From assembly GCA_019746975.1 (NCBI GenBank), contig JAIERK010000134.1:1-64000 (forward strand): a stretch of 64,000 nt of DNA, in the 5' to 3' direction. Each line of letters starts with the position of its first letter. Position 1 is the stretch's first letter. The notes beneath the pieces are model-generated. The model made no database searches. It had not been told where the DNA came from and saw only the letters and a program-made list of their open reading frames with translations. Position numbers and translations under genes: made by a program. Shown here in pieces: positions 27,297 through 34,777 of the stretch. The stretch is from Candidatus Obscuribacterales bacterium. Its GTDB lineage: Bacteria; Cyanobacteriota; Vampirovibrionia; Obscuribacterales; Obscuribacteraceae.

Positions 27297-27771
27297 GCTG
27301 GTTTTTCCTCGAATGCGCGCGAAAGATTTTAATGTATTCTTTAGGGCGCGTTTCTAGCTTACCGATCTTTGAGGGCTGGTCAATTCTAACGCGGGCAGCT
27401 GTTTACAAGTTTTAATCAACGATGCCCAAAGTCCGGAGAAGAATAAGTTAACGTTCTCTTGAACCTGGCAGTTTTCGTCCGACCATAATTTTGTACTCAA
27501 GCTTGGGAAGCGATATATACGCTACGCTTATAGAGGAGAGGCTGATAGAGCCTGCATCTTAAACAATCTAGAGGTCAAGTGCGCGCGTTCCGCTCGGACA
27601 GGACCTTGCAATTTTGTGCGCATTTGCCGCTCATGCGCTCGCCAGTCCGGCGACTGTGTTACAGAATAAGATGATGATGGCTTCTAATCACGTTCTCCGA
27701 AAAGTAGCGCGCTCAATCTCAGGCTAGGTCAGACAGGGATAGCGCATGGCACCAACGGGTAGAGGTTATCA
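27297..27771. promoter_or_regulatory. Divergent intergenic region, SLOG gene and pcrA
   Basis: 475 bp between divergent genes. There is an imperfect dyad AGCG-ATATATA-CGCT near 27507-27521 and a purine run (AGAGGAGAGG) around 27532-27541. No gene or terminator seen, and no strong promoter could be assigned. Confidence 0.35.
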
Positions 27772-30700
27772 ATGAACGAACTGAGCGGACTGGAGGCATT
27801 GCGAACCAATATGGCGCCGGAGAATCCGGGTGCAAAGGATATTCTAGCTCGCCTCAATGACGAGCAAAGAGAGGCGGTCTGCCAGGGCTGGGGACCATCT
27901 CTGATTGTCGCAGGCGCGGGCTCCGGTAAGACTACCGTCCTCACCCGGCGCGTGGCCTTTCTAATTAAGGAGCTTCATCAGGACGCCGACTCGATTATGG
28001 CGGTGACATTCACCAACAAAGCCGCTAAAGAGATGAAGAGCCGCATCGAGACGATTGTGGGCGATCGTTTCAAGTTCTCCTGGATAGGTACCTTTCACAG
28101 CATGTGCGCACGACTGCTGCGCCGCGAAATCGAATCATATAGAACCCCCGAAGGCTGGCAATGGTCCAGCAATTTCGTCATATATGATGAAACCGACAGC
28201 CTTAATGTCTTGAAGGCAGAACTGAAAAAACTCGATCTGGATGAAAAGGTATTTCCCGCCAAAGAAATGCGCCACGCCATTTCGGCATTGAAAAATGACG
28301 GCTATACATACAACCTCTATGCGCAGGAAGCGAAGGCGTATCGAGAGATAAAGCTGGCAAAGATTTTTGAATCATATCAACGTGCTCTCGCGCAGAACAA
28401 TGCCTTTGATTTCGACGATTTGATCAACGTCTTCACAGATCTCGTAAGAACCAGACCGGAAGTGCGTGCCCGATTAATGCGCCGATTCCGACACCTGATG
28501 ATCGACGAGTTTCAAGATACCAACCGATCGCAATATGAGTTCGTGCGATTGCTCGGCGACGTTTTCGCGGAAGCGAACGAAATTAGCCAGGGCTGCGCGA
28601 ATTCGATCAAAGGGCTGGATGAATCAGCCATCAACGAACGATGGAAAGAACGAAGTCTCATGGTCGTCGGCGATGTAGATCAGTCGATTTACTCTTGGAG
28701 AAAGGCTGATTACCGTATTTTTCTCGGTTTTCAAAATGACTTTCCCAACAGCCGTATCATCAAGCTCGAGGAAAACTATCGCTCGACCAGCACGATACTT
28801 GATATCGCCAATAGTATCATCTGCAACAACGTCGAGAGAATCGATAAGGTGCTGCGTTGCAATAGAGGCAAAGGCGGAAAAGCCCAATACTACGAAGGTT
28901 CGGATCAGATAGACGAAGCGTTTTACGTGGTTGAAGAACTGAAGCGATTGCAAGCACGGGGACGCAAGTATTCCGACGCCACGATTTTGTACAGAACGAA
29001 CGCGCAAAGCAGAGCGATAGAAGAAGTATTGATCAGAAGTGGAATACCGTACACCGTGGTTGGTGGAACCAAGTTCTACGATCGGCAGGAGATCAAGGAC
29101 CTGGTCTGTTATCTCAAGCTCACCTTCAACCCTAAGGATGGGCAGTCTTTCAACCGCGTGGTCAACCAACCCAAGCGTGGCATCGGTAAAACGTCCCTGG
29201 AGAGACTCCAGGTGTACGCTGACGAGCGAGGTATCTCTTGTGCCGAAGCTTGTCTCGAAGCACTTCGCATCGGCAACATATCACCGAAAACAATCAGCGA
29301 ACTGTCGAATTTCGGCAATACGATATTCTCACGCTGGCAACCTCGCTGCCGCCCCCAACAAAAAGATCCAGAGTCCGGTCAAACCATCGGATACGAGGAT
29401 CCGATCTCGGGGCTGATCACAATGATTCTGGAAGACACCGGCTATCTCCGCATGCTGGAGAATGACGCCATGAACCAGAAAGACGAGCTCGCCTACGGCA
29501 GAATAGAGAACGTTCGAGAATTGATTGCCGTCGCAAAAGAATTCGAACAGATTGCCGATGAGCCTGATCTCGAATCGTTCTTGACTCGCATTTCACTCGT
29601 CAGCGACCTCGATAAGGTCGAGGAGGGTGGCGATCAGTTGAGGCTGATGACACTTCACTCAGCGAAAGGTCTCGAATTCCCCGTCGTATTCCTAATGGGA
29701 TTGGAAGAGGGCGTTCTGCCACATTCGCGCTCATACGATTCAGATACATCGATGGAAGAAGAGCGCCGGCTAATGTACGTCGGTGTCACGCGAGCCGAAG
29801 ATCTGCTCTATATCACAAGAGCGCGTAAGCGCACCTTCGTCGGTGCTGGCGGATTTTCATCGACTATGCTTCCTCCAAGTCGCTTTTTGAAAGAGATTAC
29901 TCCAGGTCTACTCACCGGATTCTATCCCGATCAAGAGGGTTATGCGGACGAGGACGGCTACTCGAGACATAAAGAGCCATCCGACGATTACGAAAGCTAT
30001 GACTCGTTCAGTTCGAAAACCACACGAGATGACGACCGGGGCGGATCGCGCTACGGCAACGACAGGGCCTACAGCGGCAACTCCAACTATGGCGGTTCAT
30101 CGAGGAGCTCCGGTTACGGCGGCAGTTCGTCGAACGACTACGGTGGGAATAACTCATCTCGCCCGTCGCAGAGCGGCGGTTCCGGCTATGGTAGCAACTC
30201 AGCCAGACCGTCGCAGAACGGCGGCGGAAGCTACGGTAACAACTCATCGCGAACGTCCCAGAATGGTGGAGGAGACTCCTCCAGATCTAGCGGCGGCTAC
30301 AACAATGGCTCGCGATACGGCGGTGACGCAGGTAGAAGTTCCAACAACTCCGGAGCTCCTCGAGGCAACATTCCAGGGCGTCCAGCCGGTGGCGGGTCAA
30401 ACACCACGGGCGGTGGCGCGCGGCAACCCAAGCCATCCGGACCTCAGGTTTATCGTAACGGGCAGAGAGCCGATGGTGGACGTGACGCGGGAAGAGCGGG
30501 CTACGATCAAAGAAGAGAAGCATTGCGCGCATACTCGGACAACCGATCGGGCGGAGGCCGCCCCGGCAGTCCGCAGGAGCCGCAACAAGGTCCACCGCCA
30601 AGCAATCATGAACGACTGGTCATCGGTGATGTAGTTCAACACGCGAAATTCGGTGTGGGCAAAGTAATCGAAGTAATCGGAGAAGGCGATAAAGAGCTGT

Positions 30701-30774
30701 ATAAGATTGAATTCGACGCGGATACGAAGCGTCTCATGGACCCGCGCTTTGCAAAACTTATAAAGCTGACCTGA
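27772..30774 (+). CDS. pcrA: UvrD/PcrA-type DNA helicase with long disordered tail
   Basis: Superfamily 1A 3'-5' helicase for repair and replication. All motifs are present: Q motif LNDEQREAV, motif I GAGSGKTTVL, II DEFQDTNRSQ, III GDVDQSIYSWR, IV LEENYRST, V LHSAKGLEFPVVFL and VI YVGVTRAEDLLYIT. About residues 735-935 form a low-complexity region rich in Gly, Ser, Asn, Arg, Tyr with Arg-Gly and Tyr-Gly steps. The chain closes with the PcrA C-terminal Tudor-like domain (GDVVQHAKFGVGKVIEV). Typical PcrA is about 730-780 aa; the excess of more than 200 residues is this insert between helicase and C-terminal domain. The start ATG 27772 has GAGG upstream. Confidence 0.95.
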   Translation: MNELSGLEALRTNMAPENPGAKDILARLNDEQREAVCQGWGPSLIVAGAGSGKTTVLTRRVAFLIKELHQDADSIMAVTFTNKAAKEMKSRIETIVGDRFKFSWIGTFHSMCARLLRREIESYRTPEGWQWSSNFVIYDETDSLNVLKAELKKLDLDEKVFPAKEMRHAISALKNDGYTYNLYAQEAKAYREIKLAKIFESYQRALAQNNAFDFDDLINVFTDLVRTRPEVRARLMRRFRHLMIDEFQDTNRSQYEFVRLLGDVFAEANEISQGCANSIKGLDESAINERWKERSLMVVGDVDQSIYSWRKADYRIFLGFQNDFPNSRIIKLEENYRSTSTILDIANSIICNNVERIDKVLRCNRGKGGKAQYYEGSDQIDEAFYVVEELKRLQARGRKYSDATILYRTNAQSRAIEEVLIRSGIPYTVVGGTKFYDRQEIKDLVCYLKLTFNPKDGQSFNRVVNQPKRGIGKTSLERLQVYADERGISCAEACLEALRIGNISPKTISELSNFGNTIFSRWQPRCRPQQKDPESGQTIGYEDPISGLITMILEDTGYLRMLENDAMNQKDELAYGRIENVRELIAVAKEFEQIADEPDLESFLTRISLVSDLDKVEEGGDQLRLMTLHSAKGLEFPVVFLMGLEEGVLPHSRSYDSDTSMEEERRLMYVGVTRAEDLLYITRARKRTFVGAGGFSSTMLPPSRFLKEITPGLLTGFYPDQEGYADEDGYSRHKEPSDDYESYDSFSSKTTRDDDRGGSRYGNDRAYSGNSNYGGSSRSSGYGGSSSNDYGGNNSSRPSQSGGSGYGSNSARPSQNGGGSYGNNSSRTSQNGGGDSSRSSGGYNNGSRYGGDAGRSSNNSGAPRGNIPGRPAGGGSNTTGGGARQPKPSGPQVYRNGQRADGGRDAGRAGYDQRREALRAYSDNRSGGGRPGSPQEPQQGPPPSNHERLVIGDVVQHAKFGVGKVIEVIGEGDKELYKIEFDADTKRLMDPRFAKLIKLT
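30139..30276 (+). repeat. Imperfect tandem repeat in the disordered region of PcrA
   Basis: Three units of 48, 45 and 45 nt (starting at 30139, 30187, 30232) encode variants of YGxNSSRPSQNGGG. They lie inside the Gly/Ser/Arg-rich segment and suggest expansion by slippage or unequal crossing-over. Confidence 0.7.
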
Positions 30775-30918
30775 TCGGTACCTCGATGTATGAGACTTAT
30801 TGTCTGACTGAGCTCCGTTGTTAGGACGCTCACGGATTTTGTCAGAGATTCTTGAGAGGGCGCCGCTTTCGGGCACCTGTCAAGACATGGCTCAGCTATT
30901 AATTTGGGAGGATGTACG

Positions 30919-31377
30919 GTGTCAGTAGAAAGAACCTTTGTAGCAATTAAGCCGGACGGCGTAGAGCGCGGATTGATCGGCAAGGTAATCGATAGATTCG
31001 AAAGCCGTGGGCTCAAATTAGTAGGCATGAAGCTCATGAAGCTTTCTTCCGCCAAAGCTGAAGAGCATTACGGCGAACACAAGGGCAAACCCTTCTTCGA
31101 TGGACTGGTCGGCTTCATTACCTCCGGACCAATCGTAGCGATGGTTTGGGAAGGCAAGGGCGCCATAGCTCTAGCCAGAAATGTAATCGGCGCAACAAAT
31201 CCAGCGAGCGCAAATCCCGGTAGCATCCGAGGCGATCTCGCCGTCGATATCGGTCGCAACGTGGTACACGGATCAGACGGTCCGGACAGCGCCAAGCGCG
31301 AAATTTCAATCTTCTTCTCTGAAGCCGAGCTCTCGCCTGAATGGCCCAGAAGCGTAGACAAGTGGGTGGCCGAGTAA
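30919..31377 (+). CDS. ndk: Nucleoside diphosphate kinase
   Basis: Transfers phosphate from ATP to NDPs through a phospho-histidine. The fold opens [12 protein letters not shown], and the catalytic His117 lies in NVVHGSDG. Length 152 aa is standard. GTG 30919 is the start because GGGAGG (30906-30911) ends 7 nt before it; a TTG four codons upstream overlaps that site. A strong terminator follows at 31446. It is co-directional with pcrA, 144 bp downstream, so may have its own promoter. Confidence 0.97.
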   Translation: MSVERTFVAIKPDGVERGLIGKVIDRFESRGLKLVGMKLMKLSSAKAEEHYGEHKGKPFFDGLVGFITSGPIVAMVWEGKGAIALARNVIGATNPASANPGSIRGDLAVDIGRNVVHGSDGPDSAKREISIFFSEAELSPEWPRSVDKWVAE

Positions 31378-31445
31378 CTTCATGCATTTGCCGAAGGGAT
31401 GACCAAGTGACCCTGTTGGCTAACGCAGAGTTTGGAAACTTCTCG

Positions 31446-31479
31446 ACGACCACGGTACAAGTGACCGTGGTCGTTTTGT
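31446..31479 (+). terminator. Rho-independent terminator of ndk
   Basis: Perfect 11-bp stem ACGACCACGGT / ACCGTGGTCGT (31446-31456 and 31464-31474) with a 7-nt loop, followed by TTTGTT. It lies about 70 bp after the ndk stop. Confidence 0.88.
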
Positions 31480-31501
31480 TGGCTGTCGTTTCGTTGGCTG
31501 T
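31472..31501 (+). repeat. 15-bp tandem duplication
   Basis: CGTTTTGTTGGCTGT followed directly by CGTTTCGTTGGCTGT (one mismatch). It overlaps the T-tract of the ndk terminator, so it may have arisen by slippage there. Confidence 0.6.
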
Positions 31502-31650
31502 CGGGCTGTCGGCGCCCCCTTTGGTTGCTCCCAGGTCCCCAGTGGCGCTGCCATTCGGGCTTTTGCTGAATGGGCGAAATGATTCGGAGCGTGTAGGAAT
31601 ACTGGAGGTTTATCGCGAAGTTTGGTTCGAGTTTGGAACGAGGCGCTTAG

Positions 31651-31746
31651 GAAAAACGCGAGCGTTCGTCAAGTACTAGGGCGCGAACAAAGGCGCTGGG
31701 AGGGATCCGCTATGTACGTCCCTGAGTCCACTTCGATGTCGAAATA
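31651..31746 (+). repeat. Dispersed intergenic repeat, copy B
   Basis: Counterpart of 3584-3679. GAAAAAC (31651), GCGTTCGTCAAGT (31662-31674) and CGATGTCGAAATA (31734-31746) are at identical spacings. In this copy the last block sits in an almost perfect dyad, TTCGA-TG-TCGAA (31733-31744). Confidence 0.6.
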
Positions 31747-31883
31747 AACGCCTTGGAGAAACGGATGGCATTCGTCAAGGTAAGTCGCGAAACAGCTAGA
31801 CGTGAACGATCAACCTCTCCAGCGCGATGTTCCGCTCGCCTCGCGACCGATTGAACTGCTCCAGGGAGGATCCGGATCATCGC

Positions 31884-33464
31884 TTACCCGAGCAACGTAC
31901 CCGCAGCGCGCTTGATCTCGTAGAAGACCTGCGGCGGTTGAAGGTCTTTGAGGCAGGCGATGGTATCGAGTGGGCAGCGCTTTTCGAAACACGGCTGACA
32001 TGACAAGCGGAGAGCCACGACTGAGCTTCTCTCACCATACGGTCCATTGCGTTTCCACGGAGTACTTCCGAATACACCGATTACATACGGATGCTCCGTT
32101 GCAGCAGCCATATGGAGAGGCCCAGTGTCCGCGCCAACTACGATGTCAGCCATCATGAATAGTGCCACGAGATCGAGCAATGAGGTGTTACCGGTGGCAT
32201 CAACGATGCGCCCTGAGAGATCCTTATTTTGCAAAACGCGATCATATATATAATGATTCATTTCACGTTCTGCAGGTCCTCCAACCAGTACTATACGTAC
32301 GTCTCGTATAGCAAGCAAAAGCCTGGCCAGTTCAGCCCATTTCTCTCGTGGCCATATCTTGGTAGCCCATGTGGTGCCGGGAATTAGTACCACTAGTGGT
32401 TCATGTCCGGTACTGTCTTCTCCGCTGGCGCTTGTCGATGCGACACCACTAGCGGTTCGCACCTCGATTTTTGTGCTCGGGGTTTGAGTACCCGACTCTG
32501 GGAGGGAACTGGTTACATCTGTATTTCGAGAGCCATCACTGATCCCCGGAATTGGTGTCAGGACAGGGTTTTCCCGTGACGGCTCCACCCGTGGTGTCCG
32601 GATCACATCTGGTGCTGGTCCATCTGGTTGCAGCAATATCACAGTCGAATCGCCGGTTTGTTCTCCATCGGCTTGTGATATCGTCGCCGAATTGGTCGCA
32701 GAATGGTCTGACTCCAGATGTGGTTCCGCACCAGATGTGGTACTCGGCTCCATATGTGGTTGCGTGAACGGATCGGGCACGCCAACCATACTCGCATCAG
32801 TAGCGATGTGCGAAGATGACGCACCCCGCACGTTTTCCGGGGAAGATCCAACCAGAGATAGCATGCGTTTCACACTTTCTTCAGTTGGTACCGGAAGTGG
32901 AAATCTCACCCGCTCGATTTTTGAATCGGCACCACCGGTAATTCTTAAGAAAAACTCAGCGAGTGCCAGATTGTGTTCTACGACATGCATGTCGTAGGAA
33001 AAATAGTCACCCACATCCAACTTGTGAGTCATCAGCAAATCGGAAAATTCTCGCCCTTCCGAAAAACCGATTCGGATCGGAGCACCACTCATCCAGGCAA
33101 TTGCACCACTCTTGAATAACCCCTGGAAATCAATAGCCACATTGAAGTTTCGGCTTTTCAGCTCGTCTCGGAATCGCTTCAGGTTGCTGGAAGGAGATAG
33201 CCACCGAATAGGGTTGCTCAGCTCTTGAGCCAACGTCTTTTTCGGAAAAATAATTACGTCATCGACTACAGGATTGTTTTGCAACAGCTCCGCGAATGGT
33301 GCCTCAACGACCCAGGACAATTTGGCATCAGGTCTTTTTTCCTTGAGACGATACGCAGCCGGAAGAGTATGCACCACGTCACCGAGGGCACTAAGTCTGA
33401 TAAGGAGCACGCTCAAATCGTTATTCTGTGCGGTCAAGTTAGTTACGATCCTTAACTTTTGCAT
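31884..33464 (-). CDS. GT9 glycosyltransferase with a large disordered insert
   Basis: Heptosyltransferase-type GT-B enzyme. N-terminal half: VLLIRLSALGDVVHTLPAAYRL, VAIDFQGLFKSG, RIGFSEGREF. C-terminal half: VVLIPGTTWATKIWP, IVLVGGPAEREM and DTGPLHMAAATEHPYVIGVFG. Between them (residues about 205-354) is a 150-residue segment rich in Ser, Thr, Pro, Glu, Asp without hydrophobic pattern, absent from normal family members of about 340-360 aa. Both Rossmann halves look intact, so the enzyme may still work with this inter-domain linker. The C-terminus has four Cys (SCQPCFEKRCPLDTIAC), also seen in some relatives. First gene of the glycan locus, read opposite to the rest. Confidence 0.92.
   Translation of the reverse strand: MQKLRIVTNLTAQNNDLSVLLIRLSALGDVVHTLPAAYRLKEKRPDAKLSWVVEAPFAELLQNNPVVDDVIIFPKKTLAQELSNPIRWLSPSSNLKRFRDELKSRNFNVAIDFQGLFKSGAIAWMSGAPIRIGFSEGREFSDLLMTHKLDVGDYFSYDMHVVEHNLALAEFFLRITGGADSKIERVRFPLPVPTEESVKRMLSLVGSSPENVRGASSSHIATDASMVGVPDPFTQPHMEPSTTSGAEPHLESDHSATNSATISQADGEQTGDSTVILLQPDGPAPDVIRTPRVEPSRENPVLTPIPGISDGSRNTDVTSSLPESGTQTPSTKIEVRTASGVASTSASGEDSTGHEPLVVLIPGTTWATKIWPREKWAELARLLLAIRDVRIVLVGGPAEREMNHYIYDRVLQNKDLSGRIVDATGNTSLLDLVALFMMADIVVGADTGPLHMAAATEHPYVIGVFGSTPWKRNGPYGERSSVVALRLSCQPCFEKRCPLDTIACLKDLQPPQVFYEIKRAAGTLLG
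32403..32852 (-). repeat. Insert encoding the Ser/Thr/Pro-rich linker of the GT9 enzyme
   Basis: About 450 bp in phase with the gene. At DNA level it contains short near-repeats such as CCAGATGTGG and CCATATGTGG (around 32713-32760) and runs of GGTG/CACC. It looks like low-complexity expansion rather than a mobile element; no inverted ends or target duplication are visible. Confidence 0.5.
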
Positions 33465-33770
33465 TGATGATACCAGCCATCAAAACTGGTGCCGCACCAC
33501 TAGTGGGGCGTTTTTGCGAAACTGTGGATGGTGGCTTGTTCGAGAATCCAGAAATATATATCCAAATGGGTAGTAAAAGATAGATCATCGGGTACAATTA
33601 CAATGCCACCTATGATGGTGGTAAGTCGCACACAATTTCTACTGAGGACGCATGGTTGACCGGGCGTCCAAAGGGATGCTTGCTCACACAAGCGTCCAAG
33701 GTACCACGAGAGCTCAGGGAAATCTGGGCAATGTGTTAGCTAAAGATCCCACATAACGAGGAGAGAAATA
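33465..33770. promoter_or_regulatory. Divergent regulatory region, GT9 gene and H1-like/RHH gene
   Basis: 306 bp. Next to the GT9 start are overlapping palindromes TGGTGCCGCACCA (33487-33499) and CCACTAGTGG (33497-33506). In the leader of the plus-strand gene are two hairpins: GCCACC/GGTGGT (33605-33622) and ATGCTTG/CAAGCGT (33676-33695), the latter flanked by direct repeats GCGTCCAAAGG and GCGTCCAAGG. TACAAT at 33593-33598 could be a -10 box. No gene within. Confidence 0.5.
33759..33763 (+). promoter_or_regulatory. Strong ribosome-binding site of the H1-like/RHH gene
   Basis: AGGAG ends 7 nt before ATG 33771. It is one of the best-placed sites in the window, where many genes lack one, and suggests high expression. 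Confidence 0.7.
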
Positions 33771-34106
33771 ATGGCAGTGAAGAAAGCCAAAGCAGGAGCG
33801 AAAAAACCCGCTCGCAAGGCAGTCGGAGCAAAGAAAAAAGCAGCAAAACCAGTAGCCGCTAAGGCCAAACCAGCCAAAAAGGCACCTAAGGCCAAGGCCC
33901 CTAAAGCAAGAGCCGTACGTACGGTAGCTCGCGCCAAGGTTGGTGGTGATGACTTCACAAGCTACAGCGGCAAATTCACCGTTCGTCTTCCGAAGTCGCT
34001 GCACCAGGCATTGGTTGATCGCGCTGAAAGAGAAGGCGTCAGCCTCAATCTTTTCGTGACCAATGCGCTATCTCGCACAGTGGCTACCCCTGGCAAGAAG
34101 AAGTAA
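33771..34106 (+). CDS. Histone-H1-like tail fused to a HicB/Arc-type ribbon-helix-helix domain
   Basis: 111 aa. Residues about 1-55 are almost only Lys, Ala, Pro and Arg (KKPARKAVGAKKKAAKP), like the tails of histone H1 and bacterial H1-like proteins. Residues about 62-105 match the HicB C-terminal/Arc-like DNA-binding fold (YSGKFTVRLPKSLHQAL, then REGVSLNLFVTNAL), and the end is again basic. No HicA toxin gene is adjacent. Expected role: dimeric, sequence-specific binding by the RHH strand plus nonspecific DNA coating by the tail, i.e. a nucleoid protein or global regulator. Excellent Shine-Dalgarno AGGAG 7 nt before ATG; strong terminator 25 bp after the stop; so it is a single-gene, probably well expressed unit. 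Confidence 0.88.
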   Translation: MAVKKAKAGAKKPARKAVGAKKKAAKPVAAKAKPAKKAPKAKAPKARAVRTVARAKVGGDDFTSYSGKFTVRLPKSLHQALVDRAEREGVSLNLFVTNALSRTVATPGKKK

Positions 34107-34130
34107 GCACAATACAAAGTTCGTGCTGTA

Positions 34131-34160
34131 AGAGAGGACGCGAGTCCTCTCTTTTCTTTT
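34131..34160 (+). terminator. Rho-independent terminator of the H1-like/RHH gene
   Basis: Perfect 9-bp stem AGAGAGGAC / GTCCTCTCT with a 4-nt GCGA loop, followed by TTTCTTTT. It starts 25 bp after the stop codon. Confidence 0.9.
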
Positions 34161-34777
34161 GACAAGGTCCGGAACCGCAGACGGTAGCGACATCTGGACG
34201 ACTCGACGGTCGGAACTATAGCGTAAGAAGTAACACCGCCGGCGAGGTACAAGCCTGACTTCACGGGAAGTGCCAGTTTCGCGTTTCTGCACGATCCAAA
34301 ACGGGCCGAGCGCAGGCGACAAGGTGAAACGGCTAGATATCGAACCAGAGCAAATCATCGATGAGTTGAACAACAACCGACAGACGAATCCGTTCAACCT
34401 GGTGTCATAACGGTGTCAGAGTGGTGTCTTAGTGGTGCCAACTGGTGGCATTGAGTGACTTCCGAGCAATCCGGATGCTCAATGTTTCTCTCAAAAGAGA
34501 CTATAAAGTGCGGAAAACTTAAATCAGTTGAAGAATGTTGCTGATAATTTCGAAGATTTAATCAAACGAATGCACTTATTGACATCTCGGCTTATGCGAG
34601 GGGGTAAGGCATCGACATTACCTGAAAAATCTATCATCCGAATCGTCCGGAACCTTATATCCCCACACTTTGAAGCAGTCAAGGGCGAGAGTTAGACTCT
34701 GGTCAGTTACCACCCCGCTGACGTAGCGACTCGGTTTCGAACCGTATCCTCAGCACACGATACAAGGAAACGCTTCA
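34161..34777. promoter_or_regulatory. Long leader region of the glycan operon
   Basis: About 620 bp with no convincing gene. It holds a five-copy 11-bp repeat (34399-34452), a TTGACA (about 34578) without a matching -10, and a short hairpin CGGTT-TCG-AACCG about 35 bp before the aminotransferase start. Its length and repeats suggest control of the operon that follows. Confidence 0.45.
34399..34452 (+). repeat. Five GGTG(T/C)C-like iterons with 11-bp period
   Basis: GGTGTC at 34401, 34412 and 34423, GGTGCC at 34434 and GGTGGC at 34444: steps of 11, 11, 11 and 10 bp. The period is one helical turn and not a multiple of three, so it is not a coding repeat. It is about 330 bp upstream of the aminotransferase start. 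Confidence 0.65.

Larger units (their letters stand above)
31378..31883. other. Intergenic stretch with terminator, tandem repeat and dispersed repeat
   Basis: 506 bp between convergent ndk and the GT9 gene. Holds the ndk terminator, a 15-bp tandem repeat right behind it (31472-31501) and copy B of the dispersed repeat (31651-31746). A frame of 112 codons on the plus strand overlaps these elements but has no family or plausible composition. Confidence 0.5.

Noticed and set aside
29942-30634. 230-codon +2-frame reading through the low-complexity tail of PcrA
   Set aside because: Thr/Arg/Ala-rich translation of a repetitive region; no start signal and no domain.
31341-31679. 112-codon frame overlapping the ndk end, terminator and repeats
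   Set aside because: It would read through a strong terminator and a tandem repeat; no homology is recognisable.
32389-32400. ACCACTAGTGGT palindrome in the GT9 coding insert
   Set aside because: ACTAGT occurs at an unremarkable rate over the window, and this copy lies within low-complexity coding sequence, so it was not counted as a regulatory site.
34728-34745. CGGTT-TCG-AACCG hairpin resembling a tRNA T-arm
   Set aside because: No acceptor, D or anticodon arms can be built around it, so it is not a tRNA.
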